A stretch of 64,000 nucleotides of DNA, taken from JAWMQL01 sp033283165. Its GTDB lineage: Bacteria > Pseudomonadota > Gammaproteobacteria > Pseudomonadales > Halieaceae. The notes under the pieces were generated by a model. The model was not told the origin of the DNA. It made no database searches and saw nothing but the letters and a program-made list of their open reading frames with translations. The stretch lies in contig JAWMQL010000006.1 in assembly GCA_033283165.1 (NCBI GenBank), positions 186,001-250,000 of the forward strand, read 5' to 3'. How positions within the stretch are numbered: the stretch's first letter is position 1; each line of letters opens with the position of its first letter. A program made the position numbers and the translations under genes. Below are positions 34,229 through 42,619 of this stretch, in pieces.

Positions 34229-34256
34229 GTTATAGTGGAAATATCTGTGTCGGCAA
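34229..34256 (-). promoter_or_regulatory. candidate sigma-70 promoter of the DUF3450-TonB operon
   Basis: On the minus strand: TTGCCG, a 16-nt spacer, TATAAC, about 71 nt upstream of ATG 34158. A second candidate (TTGATA, 17-nt spacer, TTAAAT) lies further up at 34270-34298. I see no clear Fur-type palindrome. The rest of the 197-nt gap down to folA shows nothing else. Confidence 0.5.
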
Positions 34257-34355
34257 ACCGAGGGGGCGAATTTAAACCCAAAGGCGGCTAATTATCAATC
34301 GACGCAAGTCACTCGATCAGGTTAGTCAACGCGTGGTGTGTAGTATGGTTACACT

Positions 34356-34895
34356 TTAAGTAGAGGAGCACTTCCTTGGTAACACTGCGCGCTGGGCCTG
34401 ACGCTCAAAAACTACGAAACTGTAGTCAAATTGGTCACCGGCCGCGGCGACCCGGCGCTCCCGGCTGACCTCGCGCCACTCGGCCCGATCCAGACGAGGC
34501 AGACGGGCATCGCCGTCTACCGCGGCGTGCACTTCGGTAAGGTAGATACGGTCCGCCCGGGGCAGCGCCGCCGCATAGATTTCCGCCCCGCCAATGACCA
34601 TCACCTCACCGGCGCCCCCGGTCGCTGCAACTTCCTGCGCCAGGTCGACCGCCCGGGGCAGGGAGTTCGCCACGACCACACCCTCAGCAGTCCACGCCGG
34701 ATCGCGTGTTACAACGATGTTGGTGCGCCCGGGCAGGGGACGACCGATGGACTCAAAGGTCTTGCGACCCATTATCAGGGGTTTGCCCATTGTGATGCGC
34801 TTGAAGTACTGCAGGTCACCAGGCAGTCGCCAGGGCAGCCCGTTGTCCCGGCCAATCACACCGTTCTCCGCAACGGCGACCACCAGGGACAGCAT
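34356..34895 (-). CDS. folA: dihydrofolate reductase
   Basis: Reduces dihydrofolate with NADPH to tetrahydrofolate in the cytosol. The 179-residue protein begins SLVVAVAENGVIGRDNGLPWRLPGDLQYFKRIT, with the Trp, Pro and Asp of the folate site. Further motifs are GRKTFESIGRPLPGR, then VMVIGGAEIYAAAL. Start set at ATG 34895: thyA ends in TAG two bases before, and a GTG at 34898 is less likely. The pairing with thyA is the common arrangement that recycles the dihydrofolate produced by thymidylate synthase. Confidence 0.95.
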   Translation of the reverse strand: MLSLVVAVAENGVIGRDNGLPWRLPGDLQYFKRITMGKPLIMGRKTFESIGRPLPGRTNIVVTRDPAWTAEGVVVANSLPRAVDLAQEVAATGGAGEVMVIGGAEIYAAALPRADRIYLTEVHAAVDGDARLPRLDRAEWREVSRERRVAAAGDQFDYSFVVFERQAQRAVLPRKCSST

Positions 34896-34897
34896 CA

Positions 34898-35731
34898 CTA
34901 TACCGCCACCGGCGCCGCGATATGGGGATGCGGGTCGTAGTCCACCAGTTCAAAATCCTCGAAACGGTAGCCGTAGATGCTGTCCGGCCTGCGCAGGATA
35001 TTGAGCCGCGGTAGAGGCCTGGGCTCGCGGGCCAGCTGCTCGCGCACCTGCACCAGGTGGTTGCGGTAAATGTGCGAGTCGCCGGTGCAGATGATGATCT
35101 CGTGCGGTACCAGGTCACACTGCTGGGCCAGCATCATGGTCAGCACCGCCAGGCTGGCGGTGTTGTAGGGCAGGCCCAGGAAAGAGTCCGAGGAGCGGAT
35201 CAGCAGCTGGGCCGACAGCCTGCCCCGGGCGACATAGAACTGGTACAGCAGGTGGCAGGGTGGCAGGGCCATGCGTCCGGCCCGCACATTGTCCTGCGGA
35301 CTCACCGTTTCATCCGGCAGGTATTCCACGTTCCAGCCATGAAACAGGATCCGCCGGCTGTCCGGGTTGTTGCGCAGGCAATCCACCACGTAGTCAATCT
35401 GGTTGATCGCGCCGCCGTCCCGGGTGGGCCAGGCGGTCCACTGGGCGCCGTAGATAGGTCCCAGGTCACCGTCTTCGGTGGCCCACTCGTCCCAGATGCT
35501 GACGCCGTTCTCCTTCAGCCAGCGGGTGTTGGTATCCCCGTTCAGGAACCAGATCAGCTCGTTGACGATACTCTTGAGATGCAGTTTCTTGGTGGTCAGC
35601 AGGGGAAAACCATCCGCCAGGCAGTGCCGGTACTGGCGCCCGAATACCGACAGCGTGCCGGTGCCGGTGCGATCCTCTTTTTCTACCCCGTTGTCGAGAA
35701 TGTCCTGCAACAGGTCCAGGTATTGCTTCAT
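34898..35731 (-). CDS. thyA: thymidylate synthase
   Basis: Methylates dUMP to dTMP using methylenetetrahydrofolate. The 277-residue protein begins MKQYLDLLQDILDNG. Motifs: EDRTGTGTLSVFG, LKSIVNELIWFLNGDTNT, GPIYGAQWTAW, the catalytic C159 in ALPPCHLLYQFYV, and RSSDSFLGLPYN. It carries a roughly 13-residue insertion (VEYLPDETVSPQDNVRAGRM) relative to E. coli ThyA, present in many relatives. Its ATG overlaps the lgt stop (TAATG). A longer in-frame reading to 36205 is antisense-like and lacks homology. Confidence 0.97.
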   Translation of the reverse strand: MKQYLDLLQDILDNGVEKEDRTGTGTLSVFGRQYRHCLADGFPLLTTKKLHLKSIVNELIWFLNGDTNTRWLKENGVSIWDEWATEDGDLGPIYGAQWTAWPTRDGGAINQIDYVVDCLRNNPDSRRILFHGWNVEYLPDETVSPQDNVRAGRMALPPCHLLYQFYVARGRLSAQLLIRSSDSFLGLPYNTASLAVLTMMLAQQCDLVPHEIIICTGDSHIYRNHLVQVREQLAREPRPLPRLNILRRPDSIYGYRFEDFELVDYDPHPHIAAPVAV

Positions 35732-36531
35732 TACTTGGTCAGCTCCTCGCTCTGCCCGCGGTAGGCGCGGTAAAGAAGATACAGTCCCAGGGCGATCATG
35801 GGCAGGCACAATATCTGCCCCCGGGTCACCCAGCCCAGGGCCTGGAATCCCAGGTGGGCATCCGGCTCCCGGAAAAACTCGGCGAAAAAGCGCAGGCAGC
35901 CATAGCCGAGGGAAAACACCCCGGACACCGCCATGACGGGGCGCGGCTTGCGCGAGAACCAGATCAGAATGGCGAACAATAACATGCCCTCCAGGGCGAA
36001 CTGGTAAAGCTGCGAGGGATGGCGGGGCAACTGCAGGGGGTCGGCAGGAAACACCATTGCCCAGGGCACATCGGTTGGCCTGCCCCAGAGTTCCTGGCCG
36101 ATGAAATTGCCCAGTCGACCCAGGGCCAGGCCAACCGGCACCAGCGGGGCGACGAAGTCCATCAGCACCCAGTAGCGGATACCGCGGCGGCGACCGAACA
36201 ACCACATGGCAAACAACACCCCGAGGAATCCGCCGTGAAAGGACATGCCTCCTTCCCAGACCCGCAGTATCCAGGCCGGATCCTGGGCCAGGCGATCACC
36301 GCCATAAAAAAGGGTATAGCCCAGGCGTCCACCCAGCACCACGCCCATGGCGGCGTAGAAGATCAGGTCATCCACCTGCTCGCGCCGCAGGGGTGAACCG
36401 GGGCGGGCGGTTCTGCTCGCCGCCAGCCACCAGCCAAAAGCGATACCCGCGAGGTAGGTGAGCCCGTACCAGTGCACCTTGACCGGCCCCAGGGCAAAGG
36501 CGACCGGGTCTATCTCGGGGTAGGGCAGCAT
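35731..36531 (-). CDS. lgt: prolipoprotein diacylglyceryl transferase
   Basis: An inner-membrane enzyme that attaches diacylglycerol to the lipobox cysteine of prolipoproteins. The 266-residue protein has about seven hydrophobic spans. The signature GLALGRLGNFIGQELWGRPTD is exact, and GMSFHGGFLGVL with its His is present. Many lipoproteins encoded in this window depend on it. It is translationally coupled to thyA downstream and starts at the divergent promoter shared with the NRDE-protein gene. Confidence 0.97.
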   Translation of the reverse strand: MLPYPEIDPVAFALGPVKVHWYGLTYLAGIAFGWWLAASRTARPGSPLRREQVDDLIFYAAMGVVLGGRLGYTLFYGGDRLAQDPAWILRVWEGGMSFHGGFLGVLFAMWLFGRRRGIRYWVLMDFVAPLVPVGLALGRLGNFIGQELWGRPTDVPWAMVFPADPLQLPRHPSQLYQFALEGMLLFAILIWFSRKPRPVMAVSGVFSLGYGCLRFFAEFFREPDAHLGFQALGWVTRGQILCLPMIALGLYLLYRAYRGQSEELTK

Positions 36532-36615
36532 AGGTGAATTTCCGGTAGCTGAAGCACAGGTTTTGAAAGCCGGGTATTATCATGCACCCGGACTATATTC
36601 ACAACGCGAGTGCCC

Positions 36616-37392
36616 ATGTGCCTGCTGATTTTCGCCCACCGACCGGACGCCGATTATCCGCTGGTCGTGGCGGCCAACCGCGACGAGTTCCACTCCCGGC
36701 CCACCGCCCCGGCAGCATTCTGGCACGGGCACCCCCGCCTGCTGGCCGGGCGCGACCTGGAGCAGGGCGGCACCTGGATGGGTATCACCCGCGACGGGCG
36801 TTTCGCGGCGGTCACCAACTTTCGCGATCCGGCTCGCACCGCGCCGGCGCCCCGCAGCCGTGGTGCGCTGACGCTGGATTTCCTGCTGGGAGACACGTCG
36901 CCGCAATCCTACCTGGACAGCATCGCCCCGCAAGTCGACGAGTACGCCGGCTTCAACCTGCTGCTGGGCGAACCGGGTTCCCTGTGGTACGCCAGTAACG
37001 CCGGGGACCCGACCGGGCGCAGGTCCCGGGACCTGGCGCCGGGTATTTACGGCTTGAGCAATGCCAGCCTGGATACGCCCTGGCCCAAGGTAGAGCTCGG
37101 CAAGGAGCGCCTGCGCCACCTGCTGGACGGGGGAATACCGGACCACGAGGCACTGGCAAGCGTGGTGAGCGATCGCACACTGGCCCCGAGCGAGGCCCTG
37201 CAGCTACAGGGCCTGAACGGAGAGATGGACCAGCTGCTGTCGGCGCAGTTCATCAACGCCGGTCCCTACGGCACCCGGGCCTGCACCACCCTGTGGATCA
37301 CCGCCGCGGGCCGGGTATCCTGGCTGGAGCGCAGTTACAACGAATGGGGACAGGAGACCGGCCGGGTCGAGGAGTCATTCCCGCTGGCGTGA
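36616..37392 (+). CDS. NRDE family protein (TANGO2-like)
   Basis: A 258-residue protein of the NRDE/TANGO2 family. The name motif VVAANRDEFHSRPTAP is intact, followed by LLAGRDLEQGGTWMGITRDGRFAAVTNFRDP. ATG 36616 puts Cys at position 2 (MCLLIF), as expected for an N-terminal-nucleophile fold once Met is removed; the GTG six bases upstream would spoil this. The family is implicated in heme handling and lipid metabolism in eukaryotes. The bacterial function is unclear. It converges on ptsP with a 1-nt gap. Confidence 0.9.
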   Translation: MCLLIFAHRPDADYPLVVAANRDEFHSRPTAPAAFWHGHPRLLAGRDLEQGGTWMGITRDGRFAAVTNFRDPARTAPAPRSRGALTLDFLLGDTSPQSYLDSIAPQVDEYAGFNLLLGEPGSLWYASNAGDPTGRRSRDLAPGIYGLSNASLDTPWPKVELGKERLRHLLDGGIPDHEALASVVSDRTLAPSEALQLQGLNGEMDQLLSAQFINAGPYGTRACTTLWITAAGRVSWLERSYNEWGQETGRVEESFPLA

Positions 37393-37393
37393 A

Positions 37394-39661
37394 TCAGTGC
37401 ATCGGCGCGTGCAGGAAACGCCCCAGACCATTGTCTTCGAGTACCTCCTCGAGGCGCCTGGCGATTTCCATCGCGTCATCCATCGCCATGACCTCGGCCA
37501 GAACCTGCTGGGCTTCCCCCAGGTGCAGGGTGCGCAGGGCCTGCTTGACCTTCAGCAGGCTGGTGGCATTCATGGAAAGCACGTCATAACCCATCGCCAA
37601 CAGCAACACCGAGGCCAGTGGTTCACCCGCCAGTTCGCCGCAGATACCCACCTTCTTGCCCTCGGCACGGGCCGCCTCGGCGACCGCTGCCAGGGCCTGC
37701 AGGACCGCCGGGTGAAAGGTGTGGTACAGGTCGGCCACGCGGGCATTGTTGCGGTCCACCGCCAGCAGGTACTGGGTCAGGTCGTTGCTGCCCACCGACA
37801 GGAAGTCCACCCGTCGGGCCAGTGAACGAGCCTGGTACACCGCGGCGGGAACCTCGACCATCACCCCGATCAGGGGCAGCTCGCCCTCGACGCCTTCCTG
37901 CTGCAGCTCCCGGTGGCTGCGCCGGATCAGGTCGAGCGCCTCTTCCAGCTCGGCGATGTTGGAGATCATCGGCAACATGATACGCAGGTTGCCAAGGCCG
38001 GCGTTGGCCTTGAGCATGGCCCGGATCTGACCGAGGAAAATTTCCGGGTGGTCCAGGGTCACCCGGATGCCGCGCCAACCGAGGAAGGGATTGTCCTCCT
38101 CGATCGGGAAATAGGGCAGCGCCTTGTCACCGCCGATATCCAGGGTGCGCATGGTCACCGGCCGCGGGGCAAAAGCCTCCAGCTGATTGCGATAGATCTG
38201 ACGCTGCTCTTCTTCCGAGGGAAAACGCTCCCGCAACAGGAACGGCACCTCGGTGCGATACAGGCCCACGCCCTCTGCACCCTGCTCCAGGGAGCGGGTG
38301 ATATCCGCCATCAGACCGGTGTTCACCCACAGGTTCAGGCGATGGCCGTCGAGGGTTTCACAGGGCAGGTCGCGCAGGGACTCCAGGTCGCGATTGAGGG
38401 CCTGGTCCTGCTCCAGGACTTCCTGGAAACGCGCTTTCACCTCGGGCAGTGGATTGAGGTGCACATCCCCGTTATAACCGTCCACCACGAGCTCCCGGTC
38501 CTGCAGCCGGGTATAGGGCAGATCCAGGGCCCCCATGACCGTAGGCACCCCCATGGCCCGCGCCAGGATCGCCACGTGGGAATTGCCCGACCCGCGCACC
38601 GAGATCAGGCCAGCGAGCTTGTGCCGGGGAATCTCGCCCAGGCTGGAGGCGGTCAACTCCTCACCCACCAGTATCGTGTGGTCGGGGAATATCCTCACTT
38701 CCTGGTCGTCCGCCTGCAGGTAGCCCAGCATCCGGGTTCCCAGGTCCTTGACATCCACCGCACGTTCTTTCAGGTAGGAGTGCTCCATGCGCTCGAAATG
38801 GCGAATGTGCTCGATCATGACCTCACTGAGGGCACCCTGGGCCCACTCGCCCTGCTTGATCCGGCTCGCCACCTCACCGCCGAGGGCGGAATCGTCCAGG
38901 ATGCCGATATAGACGTCGAACAGGGCATGGTCCTCGGGGCTGAGTTCACCGCTGAGGTTGGCGGCCACCGATTTGATATCGGCCCGCACCTGCGCCACCG
39001 CGTGCTTGAAGGCCCGCAACTCCGCGCGGCGGTCCTTGGCCTTTTTGCTCGGCACCGCGTAAAGATCCGCCACCGGCGACACGACCACTGCAGTGCCGAT
39101 GGCGATACCCGGTGCCCCGGGGATGCCCGAAATCTTGGCCGGCACGCCTTCCCCCGGCGCCAGGTCCCGCTGCACCGAGCCGGTTACCTGGGCATGGGCG
39201 ATCACTCCCGCGAGCTGGGCCGACATGGTGACCAGGAAGGCTTCCTCGCTCTCGTCGAAGCGACGCTGCCGTGCCTGCTGCACCACCAGTACGCCCAGTA
39301 CATCCCGCTGGTGGATAATGGGTACCCCCAGGAACGCGTGGTAATCTTCCTCGCCGATACCTTCCAGGAACTGGAATGCCGGGTGCGAGGAGGCGTTCTC
39401 CAGGTTGACCGGCTCCTCGCGCTCCGCCACCAGGCCGACCAGGCCCTCGCCCGGGGCCAGGCTGACCTGGCCAATCTGGCTGCGGTTGAGGCCCTCGGTA
39501 GCCCGGAAGACCAGTCGGTCGCTGGCCTCGTCGCGCATATAGACCGTGCACACCTCGGTGCCCATCGCGTCCCGAACCCGGCGCACAATGATGTCCAGGG
39601 CGTCGGCCAGTCCCTCGGCGGCATTGACCTCCTGGACAATATTGCGCAGGGTTTCGAGCAT
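37394..39661 (-). CDS. ptsP: phosphoenolpyruvate-protein phosphotransferase PtsP (EI-Ntr)
   Basis: The 755-residue first enzyme of the nitrogen PTS. An N-terminal GAF domain (about 1-150: LDIIVRRVRDAMGTEVCTVYM, SLAPGEGLVGLV) is followed by EI. EI contains GIAIGTAVVV (N-terminal domain), GSGNSHVAILARAMG with phosphoacceptor His, VGLYRTEVPFLLRERFPSEEEQ, GGDKALPYFPIEEDNPFLGWRG and MLPMISNIAELEEA. The C-terminal SVGSNDLTQYLLAVDRNN is the PEP-binding signature. Start ATG 39661 was chosen as the family start (MLETLRNIVQEV). It follows rppH by 5 nt, the conserved gammaproteobacterial order. Confidence 0.95.
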   Translation of the reverse strand: MLETLRNIVQEVNAAEGLADALDIIVRRVRDAMGTEVCTVYMRDEASDRLVFRATEGLNRSQIGQVSLAPGEGLVGLVAEREEPVNLENASSHPAFQFLEGIGEEDYHAFLGVPIIHQRDVLGVLVVQQARQRRFDESEEAFLVTMSAQLAGVIAHAQVTGSVQRDLAPGEGVPAKISGIPGAPGIAIGTAVVVSPVADLYAVPSKKAKDRRAELRAFKHAVAQVRADIKSVAANLSGELSPEDHALFDVYIGILDDSALGGEVASRIKQGEWAQGALSEVMIEHIRHFERMEHSYLKERAVDVKDLGTRMLGYLQADDQEVRIFPDHTILVGEELTASSLGEIPRHKLAGLISVRGSGNSHVAILARAMGVPTVMGALDLPYTRLQDRELVVDGYNGDVHLNPLPEVKARFQEVLEQDQALNRDLESLRDLPCETLDGHRLNLWVNTGLMADITRSLEQGAEGVGLYRTEVPFLLRERFPSEEEQRQIYRNQLEAFAPRPVTMRTLDIGGDKALPYFPIEEDNPFLGWRGIRVTLDHPEIFLGQIRAMLKANAGLGNLRIMLPMISNIAELEEALDLIRRSHRELQQEGVEGELPLIGVMVEVPAAVYQARSLARRVDFLSVGSNDLTQYLLAVDRNNARVADLYHTFHPAVLQALAAVAEAARAEGKKVGICGELAGEPLASVLLLAMGYDVLSMNATSLLKVKQALRTLHLGEAQQVLAEVMAMDDAMEIARRLEEVLEDNGLGRFLHAPMH

Positions 39662-39666
39662 GCTGT

Positions 39667-40167
39667 TCACGGGTTCACGAACCTGTCGGTGTGGCGCCCC
39701 AGGGGCTGGGACAGCTCTTTCAGGGCGCGGCGGTACACCTCCCGCTTGAAGGAAATCACCTGGTTGAGGGGATACCAGTAACTGACCCATTGCCAGTGGT
39801 CGAACTCGGGTTTGTGGTTGCGGTCCAGCCGGACCCTGTCGTCATCAGCGAGCATGCGCAACAGGAACCATTTCTGCTTCTGCCCGATACAGACCGGGTT
39901 CTGGCCCTTGCGGATGAATCGCTTTGGCAGGCGATAGCGCAGCCAGCCACGGGTGCTGGCCAGCACCTCCACCGCGTCGGCAGTGAGGCCCACCTCTTCC
40001 TCCAGCTCCCGGAACAGGGCCTGCTCCGGGGTCTCGCCGCGGTTGATGCCGCCCTGCGGAAACTGCCAGGCATCGCGACCGCCGACCCGGCGGGCCCACA
40101 ACAGGCGACCCTGGTCGTTGGCCAGGATAATCCCCACATTGGGCCGGTAGCCCTCTTTATCGATCAC
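39667..40167 (-). CDS. rppH: RNA pyrophosphohydrolase
   Basis: Removes pyrophosphate from the 5' triphosphate of mRNAs, starting decay by RNase E. The 166-residue Nudix enzyme begins IDKEGYRPNVGIILANDQG, with Nudix box GGINRGETPEQALFRELEEEVGL (GX5EX7REUXEEXGU). QNPVCIGQKQKWFLLRM and PEFDHWQWVSYWYPL are family-specific. GTG 40167 was chosen by family alignment (E. coli begins MIDDDGYRPNVG). An upstream GTG at 40209 adds 14 residues. No strong ribosome site is visible. Confidence 0.95.
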   Translation of the reverse strand: MIDKEGYRPNVGIILANDQGRLLWARRVGGRDAWQFPQGGINRGETPEQALFRELEEEVGLTADAVEVLASTRGWLRYRLPKRFIRKGQNPVCIGQKQKWFLLRMLADDDRVRLDRNHKPEFDHWQWVSYWYPLNQVISFKREVYRRALKELSQPLGRHTDRFVNP

Positions 40168-40303
40168 GTTATCGCACCGGCTGTTATCGAACGGACTATT
40201 GTTCCACACTTTCCACAGACTTAGAAATCAGCTGTCGCGGGCACATTAGACGGGACCGCCCGAAGGGGCTATTCTTGCCGGCCGCAATCACTGGCAGAAT
40301 GAT

Positions 40304-40960
40304 ATGGCCCTGGCTATTTTCGACCTCGACAACACGCTGCTGGCCGGGGACAGCGACCATCTCTGGGGGCAGTTCCTGTGCCGCGAGGGACTGGTGGACG
40401 GGGCCGATTTCGAGCAGCGCAACGAACAGTTCTACCGCGATTACCAGGCCGGTGAACTGGACATTCAGGCCTACCTGCGCTTCGCCCTGGCGCCCCTGAA
40501 GGGCCACCCGCCCGAGGTGCTGGAAGAATGGCATGCCAGGTTCATGGCGACCGTGATTGAACCCATTATCCTGCCCCGCGGCCGGGACCTGATCGAGCGA
40601 CACCGGCAGCAGGGCGACGACCTGTTGATCATCACCGCTACCAACGAATTCATCACGCGGCCCATCGCCACCGCCCTGGGCGTCGAGGAACTGCTGGCCT
40701 GCGAGGCCGAGGTGGTTGACGGCCGCTACACGGGTGAACCGCGCGGCGTACCGTCCTACAAGGAGGGCAAGGTGACCCGCCTGCGGGCCTGGCTGGCAGA
40801 CAGGGGACTGGAACTGGCTGGCGCCTGGTTCTACAGCGACTCCCACAACGACCTGCCCCTGTTGCAACTGGTGGACCACCCGGTGGCGGTGGATCCCGAC
40901 GACAGCCTGCGCGAGGCCGCGGTGGCAAAGGGCTGGCCCATCATCAGCCTGCGCGATTAG
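40304..40960 (+). CDS. HAD-superfamily hydrolase (IB subfamily, SerB-like)
   Basis: A 218-residue cytosolic phosphatase-type protein. Motif I is FDLDNTLLAGDSDHLWG (nucleophile D9 and D11), motif II DLLIITATN, motif III GVPSYKEGKV, and motif IV WFYSDSHNDLPLLQL. The alpha-helical cap and the YDRD-like region match the HAD-IB group (phosphoserine phosphatase-like or histidinol phosphatase-like). The substrate is not determined. It is divergent from rppH and converges on the RlmI-like gene with a 4-nt overlap. Confidence 0.92.
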   Translation: MALAIFDLDNTLLAGDSDHLWGQFLCREGLVDGADFEQRNEQFYRDYQAGELDIQAYLRFALAPLKGHPPEVLEEWHARFMATVIEPIILPRGRDLIERHRQQGDDLLIITATNEFITRPIATALGVEELLACEAEVVDGRYTGEPRGVPSYKEGKVTRLRAWLADRGLELAGAWFYSDSHNDLPLLQLVDHPVAVDPDDSLREAAVAKGWPIISLRD

Positions 40961-42135
40961 GCTGGCGTTTTCCGCACAAATACCGCTTTCAGGTACTCGG
41001 TTTCCGGGATGGCCGGGTGCACCGGATGGTCCGGCCCCTGCCCGCCCTGCTCCAGGATTCGCAGCCGGCAGCCCGCTCGCAGTGCCGCCCCCTGCAGGGC
41101 AAAGACCAGGTCTGCGCGTGACAGGTGCATGGAACAGGAGCCCGCCACCAGTACGCCCCCCGGCCGGGTCAGCCGCAGCCCGGCCTCGAATATCCGGCGA
41201 TAGGCCGCGATTCCCTTTTTCAGGTCCTTGCGCCGCTGGATAAAGGCCGGCGGATCCAGGATCACCAGATCGAAACTGCGGCCCTCGGCGGCGAACTGCG
41301 CCATGACCTCGGTGGCGCCGCCCTGGTGTGTGCTGACCCGGCCCTCCAGCCCGTTGAGCCGGGCGTTCTCCATGACCCCCGACAGGGCCGGCCCGGAACT
41401 GTCCACGCAACACACGGAGCGCGCTCCCCGGGCCGCCGCCTGGATTCCCCAGCCGCCGATATAACTGTAGACATCCAGCACCTCGGCGTCCGCGGTGTAG
41501 CTCGCCAGCCGTGCCCGGGACAGGCGATGGTCGTAGAACCAGCCGGTTTTCTGGCCACCGTGCACCGGCGCCAGGAAACGTACGCCGTTTTCCTCCAGGG
41601 CGACCCGTTCCGGCACCTCGCCGTGCACCACCTGCGCGGCCTGCGGCAACGCCTGAGCCCGCCGCTCCCGGCTGTCGGTGCGCAGCAGCACCCCCGACGG
41701 CTGCAGCAGTTCCACCAGAGCCGCGAGTAGCGGTTCACGGAAACGCTCGATGGCCGCGTTATTCAGCTGCAGGACCAGATAGTCCCCGAAACGGTCTACC
41801 ACCACCCCGGGAAGACCATCGGAGTCGCCGTAGACCAGTCGGTAACAGGGTCGGTCAAAGGCCAGGTCGCGGGTCGCCAGGGCGTCCGCCAACCGCGCCC
41901 CGATCAGCTCCCGGTCCAGGGCGCGATCCTCGCCGGGTGCATACAGCCGGGCGCAGATGAGCGACCGGGGTTCCATGTAGGCGCTGCCCAGCAGTTGCCC
42001 GCCAGCCGCGCGCACGCAGACCAGGTCCCCTGCCGCGAATTGCGACAGGGGGTTGCGATCGGTGTCGATCTCGTTGGAGTAAACCCAGAGGTGACCGCTG
42101 CGCAGGCGCCGTTCAGCGCCTTTGCGCAGGTTCAG
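40957..42135 (-). CDS. RlmI-like class I rRNA methyltransferase, non-canonical start
   Basis: A SAM-dependent methyltransferase of the RlmI/RlmK type, probably a 23S rRNA m5C methyltransferase. Rossmann motifs DVYSYIGGWGIQAAARGA, CVDSSG and LVILDPPAFIQRRKDLKKG are clear, and YGDSDGLPGVVVDRFGDYLVLQ is the family signature. The first ATG/GTG/TTG (GTG 42015) lies inside the PUA domain. Upstream in the same frame the sequence reads LNLRKGAERRLRSGHLWVYS, a normal PUA start. I set the start at CTG 42135; CTG 42159, 1 nt after the gcvH stop, is possible. Length then is 392 aa, as usual for the family. Confidence 0.8.
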   Translation of the reverse strand: MNLRKGAERRLRSGHLWVYSNEIDTDRNPLSQFAAGDLVCVRAAGGQLLGSAYMEPRSLICARLYAPGEDRALDRELIGARLADALATRDLAFDRPCYRLVYGDSDGLPGVVVDRFGDYLVLQLNNAAIERFREPLLAALVELLQPSGVLLRTDSRERRAQALPQAAQVVHGEVPERVALEENGVRFLAPVHGGQKTGWFYDHRLSRARLASYTADAEVLDVYSYIGGWGIQAAARGARSVCCVDSSGPALSGVMENARLNGLEGRVSTHQGGATEVMAQFAAEGRSFDLVILDPPAFIQRRKDLKKGIAAYRRIFEAGLRLTRPGGVLVAGSCSMHLSRADLVFALQGAALRAGCRLRILEQGGQGPDHPVHPAIPETEYLKAVFVRKTPA

Positions 42136-42160
42136 GTCAGGGGTCGGCGCAGCGTTCAGC

Positions 42161-42553
42161 TCAGCTGTCTTCAGCGCACTGGGCCAGGTAATCTTCCGCC
42201 GACAGCAGGGCTTCCAGCTCAGATACGTCCGAGGGCTGCAGCTTGAAGAACCAGCCGTCGTTGTAGGGATCGGAGTTCACGGTTTCCGGCTCGTCTTCCA
42301 GGGCGGGATTGACCGCGAGCACCTCGCCCCCGATCGGGGCGTAGATATCGGAGGCAGCCTTCACTGACTCGACCACCCCTGCCTCGTCACCCGCGGCCAG
42401 GGTATCGCCCACTTCCGGCAGCTCGACGAACACCACATCACCCAGCGCCTCCTGGGCATGGTCGGTAATGCCCACGGTCACGCTGCCGTCTTCTTCCAGC
42501 CGAGCCCACTCATGGCTGGCGGCGTATTTCAGTTCACTGGGAGTCTGGCTCAT
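42161..42553 (-). CDS. gcvH: glycine cleavage system H protein
   Basis: A 130-residue lipoyl carrier that shuttles methylamine between the P and T proteins. The lipoyl-lysine region is GVVESVKAASDIYAPIGGEVLAVN with K65. The start SELKYAASHEWARLEEDGSVTVGITDHAQEALGDVVFVELP is typical. The C terminus (VSELEALLSAEDYLAQCAED) is complete. gcvT and gcvP are not next to it: upstream is the ubiquinone hydroxylase gene, downstream the RlmI-like gene. In E. coli the order is ubiI-gcvT-gcvH-gcvP, so gcvT and gcvP would have to be elsewhere in the genome. Confidence 0.96.
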   Translation of the reverse strand: MSQTPSELKYAASHEWARLEEDGSVTVGITDHAQEALGDVVFVELPEVGDTLAAGDEAGVVESVKAASDIYAPIGGEVLAVNPALEDEPETVNSDPYNDGWFFKLQPSDVSELEALLSAEDYLAQCAEDS

Positions 42554-42619
42554 CGTTTTTCCTCGAATTTTAAGGCACCTCTGACTGATTCGGGCGCCGG
42601 TCCTGGCGAGGGACTCATT

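Noticed and set aside
35732..36205. N-terminal extension of thymidylate synthase
   Set aside because: The residues before MKQYLDLL overlap lgt in another frame and do not resemble ThyA.
37913..39781. 622-codon plus-strand reading opposite ptsP
   Set aside because: ptsP covers it fully with conserved motifs; no domain is recognisable in the reverse reading.
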